DNA of 64,000 bases from CAWFZT01 sp963820415 (lineage in GTDB: Bacteria > Chloroflexota > Anaerolineae > Anaerolineales > Anaerolineaceae), in assembly GCA_963820415.1 (NCBI GenBank), contig CAWFZT010000011.1, positions 213,134 through 277,133 of the forward strand, in the 5' to 3' direction. A program made the position numbers and the translations under genes. Positions 1 through 9,269 of the stretch are shown here, piece by piece (position 1 is the stretch's first letter; the number at the start of each line of letters is the position of its first letter). The notes under the pieces were generated by a model. That model was not told the origin of the DNA, did no database searches, and saw only the letters and a list, made by a program, of their open reading frames with translations.

Positions 1-9
1 ATAATCCAG

Positions 10-33
10 GTAGGGTGGGTTTCTGAACCCACC
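10..33. repeat. Short palindromic repeat (GTAGGGTGGG family)
   Basis: A GTAGGGTGGG arm is followed by TTTCTGAA and a CCCACC return arm, making a small hairpin 22 bp past the stop codon of the M23 peptidase gene. It is a half-length relative of the 78-bp elements at 24077-24154 and 24211-24288 and of the one at 47697-47772. Its place at a gene 3' end suggests a terminator-like role, which is inference. Confidence 0.6.
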
Positions 34-54
34 AAGCTGAACCGCAGAACTTCT

Positions 55-3000
55 TTACTGCGCCGTAAACGTCCTCGCTGCGGACCAGTCGCTGGAATAC
101 GTGCCCTTAGCCTGCACACGCCAGTAGTACACCTTGCCCTTCGTCAGGCTGCTGGTAATGGTGTAGGAAGCGGCAGTGACGGTCTTGTTGACCACCGTCG
201 AGCTGAAGCTGGCGCTGGTCGACACCTGCACCGTGTAGCCGGTAGCCCCACCCACGCTTCCCCATTGCAGGGTGACGGGGGCGGCCGCCGTCCCGGCGTT
301 GCCCGGGCTGATCAGGGCGGTCGCCGGCAGTTTGGTATGGAAATGGCGCGATGACGACCACAGGCTGTACTGCCCGGCGGCGTTGTAAGCGCGCACGCGC
401 CAGAAAAAGGTCGCATTCGAGGCCAGCGGGTCAAGCGGGGTGAAGTTGGAAGTCTCCTTGGGGACGTACTTGAAGTACACCAGACTCGTGTCAGAGAAAG
501 AGCTGGAGGTAGCGACCTGGATCTGGTACTTGGCCGTATTGGCCACGTCGTTCCAATCCAGGGTGGGCGTGTAAACCGAGAGCGAGGCGCTGTCGGCGGG
601 CGCCAGAAGCGATGGCACCGCCGGTGGGTCGGCGCTGGTGAAGCTGAAGACTACCGACCAGGCGCTGGGATTTTTCCCGCTGGCGGACACGCGCCAGTAC
701 AGCAGTTGGTTACGCGGCAGATCGCTGCCGGGGGTATAGCCGGAGCCGGTGGGAGAAGTATTGACCACCAGCTTGGTGAAAACCGGGCTGGCCGAGACCT
801 GCAGCACGTAGCCGGTGGCCCCATTCACTTCTGCCCAATCAAAGGCCGGGCGGGTGGTCAGCGCCTGGCCGGGGTTGGCCGGGAGGAGCAGGTCAGGCGG
901 CGTCATGGCGGTGCGGAAGGTGCGGTAGGCCGTCCACAGGCTGTACTGCGCGGCGGCGTCGAAGGTACACACGCGCCAGTAGTAGGTGGCGTTAGCTGGC
1001 AAAGCCCCCGGGATGGGGAAATCTGAAGAATCGCGGTTCGGGTCGTCGTACAGAAGGCTGGCAGTCGAAAAACTGCTGGAGGTGGCCACCTGCACCCGGT
1101 AGTGGTCGGCGCCGGTCACGTCGTTCCAGTCCAGGGTGGGAGCATAATTGGTCAGCAGGGCATTGCTAGCGGGCGACAACAGCGAAGGGATGGGCGGCGG
1201 GTTGGCGCTGGTGAAGCTGAACACCGGCGACCAGGCGCTCTGGTTGCTGCCATTGGCGCGGACGCGCCAGTAGTAAAGCCTGCTGCGCAGCAGGTTGGAG
1301 GTCATCGTGTAGGCAGAGGCGGTCACTGTAGTGTCAACCGTTTTCGAGCTGAAGCTGGGCAAGGTGGAAAGCTGGAAAGCGTAGCCAGCGTTACCCGTCA
1401 CATCGCCCCAATCGAAGGCCGGGCGGGTAGTCAGGGCCGCCCCACCGTTAGCCGGGTAGAGCAGGGCTGGCGGATTCAAGGCGGTGCGGAAGTAGGAATA
1501 AGCGGCCCAGGCGCCAATCACCGCATGGACATTGATCGCCTGTATCCGCCAGTAATAAGTAGCATTGGGCGGCAATCGGCTGGTAAAAGGATAAGTGGAG
1601 GGAATTACTGTAGTATCCAGTACCAGGTTGGCCGGGGTGAAGGCGCTGTCGGTGGATACCTGCACCCGGTAGTGGTCTGCGTCGGTCGCGTCGCTCCAGT
1701 CCAGGGTGGGGGTGTAGACGTACAGCAGGGCATTTTTGGCAGGGGCAGACAGGCTGGGCGTTCCGGGCGGCTTGCCCTGCACGTTGAACGCACGCGTCAC
1801 CCACGCCCCGATCGTACCGTACGTATTCAGGGTGCGCATGTGCCAGTAATACGTCCCATCGCTGGCGAAGGTGTAGCCGTAGCTGGTCAGGCTGTTGCCG
1901 GGGCTGGTATTCACCAGCCAAGGAGAAGTATCGGGGTTGGACGAAACGCTCAGGCGCAGGGTGTAGCCGTTCTGATTGGGAGCGTTGGGACTCTGCCAGG
2001 TAAAAGTCAACTGGCGGCTGTAAATGGTGCCATTCTCGGCGGGACTGAGCAGGGTAGGTGGGTTGGGCGGGGAGGGGATCTGGAAATGCCGCACCGACCA
2101 GGCCGCTCCGTTGGCAGGGTTGGCGGCCTGCACGCCCCAGTACAGGTCCATGTCGTCCCACTGCGCCGCAATTGTCCTGTTTTGCGAAGTATCGCTCACG
2201 CTCTTGTCGACGATGATATTCCCGCCGCTGTCCATGTCACTGGTGTCTTTAATCCGCAAGGTGTAGCCGCTGAAGCTGCAGCCGCTGACCGCCGACCATT
2301 TGAAGGTGAGTCCCTGGCTGGGCGAGATGTAGCTATCTGCCGGCGATGAAAGGGCCGGGGCCGGGCAGGTCGCCCCGCCAGTAGCATCGTTGAGGATCGG
2401 GTCTACATAAGCGTATTTCTTGACCCCATCCCGGATCAGCCACATATCGTTGTGGTCGTAATCGTAGTTGTAGGTGCCGGCGTGGATCACCCAGCCGGAC
2501 AACGCCGTGCCGTTAATCGCCACCAGCGCCCCGTTGTACCTGAGCACAAAATGCACGTGCGGGCCGGTCGAGCTGCCGCCGTTACACAGCGCCTGGGTCT
2601 GGTTGTTGGCAATAACGCCGATACGATCGTTCTGCTGGATCGAGCCGGAATAATTCTGGATGTTGTCCAGGTGATAGTAGGCGGTCACCCAGCCATTGCT
2701 GTGGTCGATGTGGAAGTTACAGCTCGAAATCTTGATCGGCGTGCCGCCGGCGGATGCCACCACCCACATATTGCTGGTGTCAGTCCCCCAGGCCGGCCAG
2801 CCGTTGCTAAAATCGATGGCCGACATATCCGAGCTGACGCCGTCGTTGCTATGCACGCCGTTAAAAGTCCACGCCTGGCCGCGCGGGTAGGGGAACTGCA
2901 GCAGGTTAGCCGGGGCAGCCTGGGCGGCCAACTGGCCGGGATAAAGGATCTGGTTGGCCTGGCTGAGCGGGTCATCGTCCGGGAATAGACGCCGGTAGGT

Positions 3001-3930
3001 CTGGGCGAAACCCAACGGATTGGCGCTGTCCAGAGCGGCTGCCATCCCAGCCGTGTCCTTGAAGCTGGCCAACCCGGCCAGGACGGCGTAACTGCCGGCG
3101 TTGACCGCCCCGGGCACGTCGAAGGTCGAACCGTCGGCGAGGGTCAGGGCGGGCAGATTGCGCTGGCCAGCCGTCAGAGCCGTAAAGTTGTACAGGTGCA
3201 GGTAATAGGCGTTGAACATGCTTTTGGAAAGGGCGTCGAGCTGGGGCAGAAAGCCCGGCTCGGCCAGACCGAAGGGATTCTCAAACTGCTGAGAGGCGGC
3301 GGAGCGGTTGGAGACCAGGCCGGTGGCCATTTCCATCAGGGTAAAGTACAGGCGCGGGTTGATGCTGTTGAATTCGGCCCGCCCGTAGAGCGCATCGGCG
3401 TAGGGGCTAAGCTGGGGGGCCGAGCGCGCCGTGAAATCGGCGATGGTGAAGCTGCCCACGTTGGGTCCGTAGACGAACTGCCCATCGGAGAGCAGGTTGT
3501 AATCGGCGGGCGTCAGGGACAGCCCGGCCGGATTTTGGGCAGGCGGGGCCGGCGGGGTGGGCGTGACTGCTTCGGGGGTGGGCGTGACTGCTTCGGGAGT
3601 GGGTGCGACTGCTTCCGAAGTGGGCGTGACGGTTGCAGAATCGGCGGCAGTTGGCGTATCGGTGGGAGAGGCGGCGGGGGTCGCCGTATCCTCCGGCGCA
3701 GCCGTGAGGGTGTCGGCCGGGGTGGCAGTGCCGGTAGGAGCCTCGGCCGTGGGCGAGGGCGCCTCGTCCGCCGGGGGTGTGGCAGTAATGGCTGCCTCTG
3801 GCGTGGCCGTCTCTGGGGCCTGGGCGTGCACAGGGGTGACGCGGTTGGGAAGTAAATTGGAAAAGGCCAGGCTAAAAAGCAGGATGATGGTTAAAAAGTG
3901 CAGTTTTTTGGCGTAATGAGAAATGGGCAT
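55..3930 (-). CDS. Secreted M23-family metallopeptidase with C-terminal fibronectin type III-like repeats
   Basis: Predicted extracellular or surface endopeptidase of about 1291 residues. The start at 3930 places a signal peptide (Lys-Lys then LTIILLFSLAF) at the N terminus; the frame is open about 27 codons further upstream, but that extension would bury the signal. After it comes a Thr/Pro/Ala-rich linker with repeated PTPEAVT units (residues about 37-130), a helical region, and an M23 domain at about 345-490. The domain shows an H-x(n)-D pair (HSNDGVSSDMSAIDF) and the second zinc motif GPHVHF, resembling beta-lytic/LasA-type enzymes that cut Gly-rich peptides or peptidoglycan cross-links. 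From about residue 530 to the end are seven or eight fibronectin-like repeats, each with a TLDWNDV-type strand and a YYWRV motif, probably spacers or carbohydrate binders. The family call is firm; the substrate is not known. Confidence 0.85.
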   Translation of the reverse strand: MPISHYAKKLHFLTIILLFSLAFSNLLPNRVTPVHAQAPETATPEAAITATPPADEAPSPTAEAPTGTATPADTLTAAPEDTATPAASPTDTPTAADSATVTPTSEAVAPTPEAVTPTPEAVTPTPPAPPAQNPAGLSLTPADYNLLSDGQFVYGPNVGSFTIADFTARSAPQLSPYADALYGRAEFNSINPRLYFTLMEMATGLVSNRSAASQQFENPFGLAEPGFLPQLDALSKSMFNAYYLHLYNFTALTAGQRNLPALTLADGSTFDVPGAVNAGSYAVLAGLASFKDTAGMAAALDSANPLGFAQTYRRLFPDDDPLSQANQILYPGQLAAQAAPANLLQFPYPRGQAWTFNGVHSNDGVSSDMSAIDFSNGWPAWGTDTSNMWVVASAGGTPIKISSCNFHIDHSNGWVTAYYHLDNIQNYSGSIQQNDRIGVIANNQTQALCNGGSSTGPHVHFVLRYNGALVAINGTALSGWVIHAGTYNYDYDHNDMWLIRDGVKKYAYVDPILNDATGGATCPAPALSSPADSYISPSQGLTFKWSAVSGCSFSGYTLRIKDTSDMDSGGNIIVDKSVSDTSQNRTIAAQWDDMDLYWGVQAANPANGAAWSVRHFQIPSPPNPPTLLSPAENGTIYSRQLTFTWQSPNAPNQNGYTLRLSVSSNPDTSPWLVNTSPGNSLTSYGYTFASDGTYYWHMRTLNTYGTIGAWVTRAFNVQGKPPGTPSLSAPAKNALLYVYTPTLDWSDATDADHYRVQVSTDSAFTPANLVLDTTVIPSTYPFTSRLPPNATYYWRIQAINVHAVIGAWAAYSYFRTALNPPALLYPANGGAALTTRPAFDWGDVTGNAGYAFQLSTLPSFSSKTVDTTVTASAYTMTSNLLRSRLYYWRVRANGSNQSAWSPVFSFTSANPPPIPSLLSPASNALLTNYAPTLDWNDVTGADHYRVQVATSSSFSTASLLYDDPNRDSSDFPIPGALPANATYYWRVCTFDAAAQYSLWTAYRTFRTAMTPPDLLLPANPGQALTTRPAFDWAEVNGATGYVLQVSASPVFTKLVVNTSPTGSGYTPGSDLPRNQLLYWRVSASGKNPSAWSVVFSFTSADPPAVPSLLAPADSASLSVYTPTLDWNDVANTAKYQIQVATSSSFSDTSLVYFKYVPKETSNFTPLDPLASNATFFWRVRAYNAAGQYSLWSSSRHFHTKLPATALISPGNAGTAAAPVTLQWGSVGGATGYTVQVSTSASFSSTVVNKTVTAASYTITSSLTKGKVYYWRVQAKGTYSSDWSAARTFTAQ

Positions 3931-4065
3931 GCTTACAGTGTAGCCCAAGGCGATAATGTGAAACTTTTCACTTTTGTTAGCAAGGGAGTATGGAAAGGCT
4001 CCTGCCCACATGCAGGCTTATCACTTTTGTAAGCAGGCGACAAGAAATCCCCGATGATCAAATAC

Positions 4066-4098
4066 AAACCCTAAAGGTTTTTGAAACCTTTAGGGTTT
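4066..4098. repeat. Perfect 15-bp inverted repeat, possible terminator
   Basis: Arms AAACCCTAAAGGTTT and AAACCTTTAGGGTTT are separated by TTG. The hairpin lies about 94 bp downstream of the stop of the DNRLRE protein gene (minus strand) and upstream of the M23 peptidase start, so it could end the first transcript. There is no long T-run on either side. It may instead be a dispersed palindromic element. Confidence 0.5.
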
Positions 4099-4191
4099 AT
4101 ACCTGGACGGGGTTAGGCGACCCAGGGTGTGGGACTATTTACTTTCTAATACTTACCGGGTTGTCCCTATAACCGAGACCCTGCACAACGC

Positions 4192-5670
4192 TTACGGAAT
4201 GTAATACGTTACTACCAGCGTCGGCTTGAATGAAGCCGTGGGAGCGTCGCCGCTGTAGAACTTGATGGTATCGTACAAATCATTATCGATGTCATCCCCA
4301 GGAAAATGCAGCTCGAACTGCGTCGTGCCAGTCCTATTAATGTATTTGAACGCCGCCGGAAGGAGCGACGCTGAATATACGCTGGTGGGGGTCGAAGGCT
4401 TAAGAATGGTGCCGGCTGGATCCAATTGGCTTGAGGCCTGAAAATCGGATGTAGCCAGCTTTATACTGCTGCCATAATAGGGCTTGCGCATATCTACTTT
4501 AAGGCCAGGGTATGTATCGAACGGGTCAGGGTTGGAAATACTGGAGATGGTTAAGCTGACCACCGCCGAAATAATCACGGCGTTGGAGGTGGAGGGCAGC
4601 GGGTCGGAGGCGGCATCGAAGGACAGGAACGAGCGGTATCTACGCCCGTTGGGCGTGTTGCCCACGATCAGGGTCGAGCTGGTCGAATCGAGGGTCCCGC
4701 CCTTGTTGCTGCCATCGCGGGTTTCCAGCACCCAGCCGTCGTTAGCGGGATCAGAAACATACGTTCTGGATACAGCAAAAGTATTGAAGACGACCGACAG
4801 GTTCAGGCTGCCACCCGTGTCCAGGCCGCCGGATTGGACAACCTCAAGATAATATTTTGTCCCAGGTGTAACGGAGAACCCGAATTTCGCCGCTTTGGTG
4901 GCCGATACGGTATCATTGCAGCTTTGGTTAGTCAAGGGCGGCGTGACTATCCAGATGGCCAGCAGCGTGTCATAATCGCTGCCGGCGGTGTTGACATCCA
5001 GGGTGCCCGTGCTGTTGGGAGTGAAGCTCCACCACACACTCTTGGCACCCTTGGTACCTTGCGCTGGGCCACAAATAGCGGGCAACGTCGGGTCATCAAT
5101 AATTGAAGTGGTCGCTGCTGTGGTATCTTCGGTAAACGTGTACGGCGTGGCGGTGATGGCGGTGGCGAAGTTAAAGTCGTCGTTTGTCACCGTAGTCGTA
5201 TTGAACGAGGCGATCAGGGGATCACCAAACCCATAAATAATGTTGTAGGCCCACACATACCAGTTATATTTCACGCCCCAGGATAGTTTGTGGGCAGGAA
5301 TGGTGTAGTTTGTGGCTGTCGGCCAGGCGGAAAGAACCATACTGCCGCCGTCCACCCAGACCTGGATGTTGAAATATTTAATACAATAGCCTGAAGCGGC
5401 TTTCCAGGAGAGCTGCGGGACGGTGGTGATCTGCGTGCTGCCATCGGGGGGCGCAACCAAACTGGGGACGCGCGGCTCACCCTTCGGCGTACACTGGGCG
5501 GAAAGATCGCCCGCGCCGCCCTGGCCAGGCGGGGCGATTTGAGGCGGAGGCGTCTGCGACTGGGCGCGGGCTGCCTGGGGAATCCCGCCAAAAACGATTG
5601 ACAACACCATCAGCGCCAGCACCAACCCGTAAATCCATCGCCTGCCTTGCAAATTGAAGTAAGCCCGCAT
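4192..5670 (-). CDS. Secreted protein with fibronectin-like, PPC-like and DNRLRE domains
   Basis: Exported protein of 492 residues without a recognisable catalytic domain. The start at 5670 is chosen because GGGAGG sits five bases before that ATG; a GTG 12 bases upstream would overlap the ribosome site. A signal peptide (MRAYFNLQGRR basic end, VLALMVLSIVFGG core, cleavage near ARAQ) leads into a short Pro/Gln-rich stretch. A fibronectin-like segment (PQLSWKAASG, about residues 75-155) is followed by a prepeptidase-C-terminal-like beta domain (VWWSFTPNSTGTLDV, about 165-290). A DNRLRE-type domain covers about 300-490 (RYRSFLSF, PTLVVTYY). Such domains occur as surface display or carbohydrate-binding modules. 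It lies between two secreted peptidase genes on the same strand, suggesting a joint envelope or extracellular role. Confidence 0.75.
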   Translation of the reverse strand: MRAYFNLQGRRWIYGLVLALMVLSIVFGGIPQAARAQSQTPPPQIAPPGQGGAGDLSAQCTPKGEPRVPSLVAPPDGSTQITTVPQLSWKAASGYCIKYFNIQVWVDGGSMVLSAWPTATNYTIPAHKLSWGVKYNWYVWAYNIIYGFGDPLIASFNTTTVTNDDFNFATAITATPYTFTEDTTAATTSIIDDPTLPAICGPAQGTKGAKSVWWSFTPNSTGTLDVNTAGSDYDTLLAIWIVTPPLTNQSCNDTVSATKAAKFGFSVTPGTKYYLEVVQSGGLDTGGSLNLSVVFNTFAVSRTYVSDPANDGWVLETRDGSNKGGTLDSTSSTLIVGNTPNGRRYRSFLSFDAASDPLPSTSNAVIISAVVSLTISSISNPDPFDTYPGLKVDMRKPYYGSSIKLATSDFQASSQLDPAGTILKPSTPTSVYSASLLPAAFKYINRTGTTQFELHFPGDDIDNDLYDTIKFYSGDAPTASFKPTLVVTYYIP

Positions 5671-5807
5671 TTTTCCTCCCACGAAAAGTTGCCGGATCTC
5701 CTGACAATATGGCTAATTCTGCCGCGTTAAAAGATCGGAAAAGAACCCCTTTAATTATAGTACAACCACCTGCCAGCCGGAGCGGTTTATAAGAAAACTC
5801 TTACTTT

Positions 5808-7435
5808 TTACAGGCTGCGCCGCAGCGCCAGGGCGTAGCCGATCAGCGCTAGGCCGGCCAGCAGGAAGAACCCGGCCACCACGGGCATTGGCGGCATCGG
5901 CAGCCCGGCCACTGGCTGGTCAGTCGGTTTGGCGGCCAGCGCACCGCCGGGCGTGGAGGTGGCGGTAGCCGTCGGCGTGGACGTCGAGGTTGGCGTGGGG
6001 GTGGCAGTAGACGTGGCAGTGGCGGTATCCGTGGCCGTCATCGTCGGTGTAGGCGTGGGAGAAGCTGCCCCGCCGATAAATCCTCCGGCCAGTTCGGGCG
6101 TGGCCGACGCCTCGTTTTCGGCTTTTTTCTTTTGCGGGTGTTCGCTTACCGCCAGCTTCAGCGCCGCATCAAGCCGAAGCAGCCCATAACCGAAAAATTC
6201 GTCCCAGCCGCCCGGCCCCAAATCCTTGGCTGTGGTTTCCAACTGGCGGATCACGTCGCTCGAGTAACGGTTGCCGGGTATACCGAGCAAGATGGCGGCC
6301 GCGCCCGAAACGAATGGGGCCGAGAAAGAGGTGCCGCTTCCGGGGACCAGCGGATTGGGGTCGGCCAGCCATCCCACGGAGATGATGTCCACCCCCGGGG
6401 CGGCCAGGGCGACTTCAGGCCCCTGGCTGGAGAAAAAGGCGAACTGGTCGGTCTGATCGGTGGCGGATATCGCCAGGGCCCCCGGGCAGGCCCCCGGGTA
6501 GTAGACGCCGGCGCCGTAACCGTTGCCGGCGGCGGCCACCACCACCACCCCCAGGTTGGCGGCGTAAGACACCGCATCACACAGAGTGTGCGTATATTCG
6601 GGTGGGATTGCACCGCCCAGGCTGAGATTGATCACCCGGGCACCGCTGTTGGCAGCAAAGTAGATCCCGGCGGCTACATCGTCAGACCAGCCGGAGCCAG
6701 TAGAGTCGAGCACTTTGACCGGCAGGATGCGCGCCCCCCACGAGATTCCGGCAATGCCCTCGTGGTTGTTGGTCACCGCCGCGGCGACCCCCGCCACCTG
6801 GGTGCCGTGGCCGTAGTCATCCTGCGGGGTATCAGCCCCGACGACAAAACTGCGAAACCCACAACGAGCTTGGGCGCCAGGTCGGGCTGTGAAAAATCCA
6901 CACCTAAATCGAGGATGGCAATGGTCACGCCCGTGGAGCCTTTGGAAATCTCCCAGGCCGCCGGGGCGCGAATGTGGCGAGGCCCGTACTGGCTGGGCCA
7001 TTCCGGGTCGTTGGGGATGACGTCCTGGGCATACAGGTAATAATTCGGCTCGGCGTAGACCACCCCGGGTTGTTTTTGCAAGTCAGCGATAGTTTTCTCT
7101 ACCGTGCCTGCCGGCACCTTGAGCACCAGCAGGCTGCCGTCGCTCACCGCCAGTCCGCTGTCGGTCGCCTTGCCGAGCTTGCCCAGGTTCTTGCGCAGGG
7201 CGCTGGGGGCAGAACCGCTCACTTTGACGAGCACCTGATTTGGGACGTATCCCCCAGGGGGGCCGTCCGCGGCTGGGACGTGGGCCGGCTGCGCCCTGGC
7301 GGCACGAGGCGCGCCGGATAAAGCGCCCACCACAAAGATACACAGTGCACAAAGAAAAATTTTATAGGCTCCCTTTGCGCTCTTTACATCCTTCAAATTC
7401 TTTGCGCCTCTGCGGTTAAAAGGTTTTTGGAACAT
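5808..7435 (-). CDS. S8 subtilisin-like serine protease, membrane-anchored, one frameshift
   Basis: Extracellular subtilase of about 542 residues, readable only by joining two frames near 6850-6860: the N-terminal frame ends KLVVGF and the second continues RSFVVGADTPQDDYGHGT. The catalytic triad is complete after joining: Asp in AILDLGVD (about residue 174), His in YGHGTQVAG (about 209) and Ser in SGTSFSAPFVSG (about 369). An I9-like propeptide precedes it (QKPGVVYAEPNYY). The C terminus has a Thr/Ser/Pro-rich linker and a hydrophobic segment followed by RRSL, as for a membrane anchor. The start at 7435 has GGAG four bases upstream. The first 30 residues come from a dispersed CGCAAAG-type repeat, and the hydrophobic core IFLCALCIFVVGAL serves as signal. 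The gene follows the glycosyltransferase gene by 38 bp. The single indel may be a sequencing error. Confidence 0.8.
7384..7421. repeat. Dispersed CGCAAAG-type repeat, copy 1
   Basis: This stretch, read on the minus strand, contains ACCGCAGAGGCGCAAAGAA followed by a second AGCGCAAAG. The same motif occurs at 9047-9079 (ACCGCAAAGGCGCAAAGAA). Here it encodes the basic N terminus of the subtilase precursor. Confidence 0.55.
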
Positions 7436-7473
7436 CGGCTCCTGTTCCCTGCATCCATTAATTATACATAAGA

Positions 7474-9001
7474 TCAGGGATTGCGGGCGAAGATCAGCAT
7501 ACCGCGGCTGCCGTAGATATCCGTCGGCAGGGTGCGCAGCAGGGTGTACTGCCGGCTGAAACGCGGGTCCTGCAGCAGGGTCAACCGGCCATATACTTCC
7601 AGGATCACCACGTAATCCGGCCGTTCGTCCAGGATCAGGTCGGTTGGGATGGCATAATTGATTACGTAGTACTGCTTATCCAGGGGATAATAGCGCAGCG
7701 ATTCGGGCGAGTTCAACCCAACCGTGTCGAGGATGCGCGCCGGGGTGTAGAAACCCAGCACGCCCACGTCGCCCGCTGCCAGCCGGCTGGAAGAGGTCAG
7801 GCGCGGCGCCAGGTAATCGGCGGCCTGGCGGTAGAGCAGCTCCAGCTTGAACCAGGCCATGGCCGGGGCCGGGCGGTCAGGGCCGTGGTCGGGATGCATA
7901 GTCCAGGCGTTCAGGCTGGAAGCCAGCGGCAGCGCCACCAGCAAAACGAGCGGGGCATAACGTCGCCAGGCAGCCAGCGGCAGCCTGGCGCGCAAACTGA
8001 ACAGCCATCGCAGCACCTGTTCTGCCCCCAGCAGGATCACCAGGAAGTAAGCCGGCAGCGGCGGGGTCAGGTACCAGCGGAAGAGCAGCGGGTTGGGCAG
8101 GGCGAATACCACGAAATACAGCCAGGGATAGACCAGCCAGGCCAGCAGGCGCGGCTGGCTGCGCCAGGCGCGCCGCGCCCCCACCAGATAGAGGAACGGG
8201 TAGAGGATCAGCCCGAGGCCGATCCCGGCCACACCGATGGCGTCGTATTCCATGAAGGGTGTGGCGTAATGCTGGATCAGGCGGATCAGGGCGGAGTTGG
8301 CGTCAAGGCGGTACACCGCCAGCTTGGCCGTCACCGAGTGCGGGATGGGGCTGCCGAAATAAGCCGTGGCAAAGGCGCCCCAGGCCAAGCAGGGCAGCAA
8401 AAAGGCCAACGTCTCGCCCCATTCCAGCTTTTCACCGCCCCCCCTGTGAGAGGCGCGCCACAGCCGGTCGAGCGCCAGCGGGCCGACCAGCAGGATAGCA
8501 TCCGGGCGGGTGAGCAGCGCCAGGGCTGCGCACAGGGTAGTGAGGGTACGTTTCTTCCATAAATAAGCCGCCGCTATGGCAGTCAGCAAGGACACATACA
8601 GGCTGGTCTCCAGGCCGCCGATGGCGAAGGTCACGCTGTAGGGAGCGATGCACCACACCAGGGCTGCCGCCAGGCCGGCCCATTCCGCCCCCAGGCGCCG
8701 CCCGATCAGCCACAGCAGCAGACAGGTGGCGGCGTCCGCCAGGGCATTGACCGCCAGCGCCATGGCCGGGAAAGGCGCCGCCGCCGCCGGCAGGCAAGGA
8801 CAGCCCGGCCATCAAGAGGGTGTACAGCGGGGTGGTGGTGCCCTGCACACGCTCGCCAAGGTTGAAAACGAAGCCGGCCCCGCTTAGCAGGTTGCGGGCA
8901 TAACGATAGGTGATGTAGGAATCATCGATGGGCCGCGGACCGGGGATGAAGCGCGCCGCCAGGGCCAACGCCACCAGCAGGTAAGGGATAATTTTACGCA
9001 T
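7474..9001 (-). CDS. GT39-like polytopic membrane glycosyltransferase, one frameshift
   Basis: Integral membrane protein of about 508 residues, probably a polyprenyl-phosphate-dependent glycosyl- or mannosyltransferase of the GT-C fold acting on the outer face of the membrane. The start at 9001 gives MRKIIPYLLVALALAARF, a first membrane span, followed by the PIDDSYITYRYARNL motif, whose acidic pair matches the catalytic Asp region of GT-C enzymes. Frames must be joined near 8770-8800, in a run of GCCGCC repeats (LSLPA then FPAMALAVNALADA). About ten hydrophobic segments follow, with GLETSLYV and LLTRPDAILL loops and a soluble C-terminal part (LDTVGLNSPE, DYVVILEVYG). The gene overlaps no neighbour and reads into the subtilase gene. 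The exact substrate cannot be told. Confidence 0.75.
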
Positions 9002-9046
9002 GGGGTGTAGGAATATTGTACAACATAAACCCCAAGGAAGAGGATT

Positions 9047-9079
9047 TACCGCAAAGGCGCAAAGAACGCAAAGAAATGA
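9047..9079. repeat. Dispersed CGCAAAG-type repeat, copy 2
   Basis: ACCGCAAAGGCGCAAAGAA followed by CGCAAAGAAAT, in the intergenic region between the glycosyltransferase and TetR genes. It matches the copy at 7384-7421 in reverse orientation. Confidence 0.55.
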
Positions 9080-9120
9080 TTTTGAGGAAAAGAAGATGGC
9101 AGGCGCGTGTTTTTCCATAG

Positions 9121-9154
9121 AGAAATCGGGCTTTTTCGAAAAAAACCGATTTCT
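9121..9154. terminator. Near-perfect 34-bp palindrome
   Basis: Arms AGAAATCGG and CCGATTTCT flank an inner TTTTTCGAAAAA palindrome, so the whole 34 bp can fold as one long hairpin. It sits between divergently transcribed genes, just upstream of the TetR promoter. It could insulate the two units or be a regulatory dyad; it is not needed to end either neighbouring gene. Confidence 0.4.
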
Positions 9155-9170
9155 GCGCGCTCCATCCCCC

Positions 9171-9200
9171 TTGACAATCCCCCTTTCCTGGCAGTATACT
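9171..9200 (+). promoter_or_regulatory. Sigma-70-type promoter of the TetR/ABC export operon
   Basis: TTGACA (9171-9176) and TATACT (9195-9200) are separated by 18 bp. The expected start point near 9207 lies directly before the dyad at 9212-9232. This is one of the best consensus promoters in the window. Confidence 0.75.
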
Positions 9201-9211
9201 CTTATGGATAA

Positions 9212-9232
9212 ATAAACCGACGGTCGGTTTAT
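9212..9232. promoter_or_regulatory. TetR-type operator dyad
   Basis: Perfect 10-bp arms ATAAACCGAC and GTCGGTTTAT with a one-base centre. The dyad begins about 12 bp after the -10 box and lies upstream of the TetR start at 9270, where a bound repressor would block initiation. Autorepression and control of the downstream ABC genes is inferred from position and symmetry. Confidence 0.75.
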
Positions 9233-9242
9233 AAAAAGATGG

Positions 9243-9265
9243 AAATCCCCGTTCCGTGGGGAAGG
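9243..9265 (+). repeat. Single copy of the 24-bp CCCC/GGGG hairpin unit in the TetR leader
   Basis: AAATCCCC, GTTCCGT, GGGGAAGG. The unit matches the tandem copies at 54795-54865. Its GGGGAAGG end doubles as the ribosome binding site, four bases before the ATG at 9270, so hairpin formation could occlude translation. Confidence 0.5.
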
Positions 9266-9269
9266 TATT

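Noticed and set aside
1102..2349. Long plus-strand open frame opposite the M23 peptidase gene
   Set aside because: It is the mirror of a GC-rich repeat-containing gene, has no family similarity or ribosome site, and its codon bias is that of an antisense frame.
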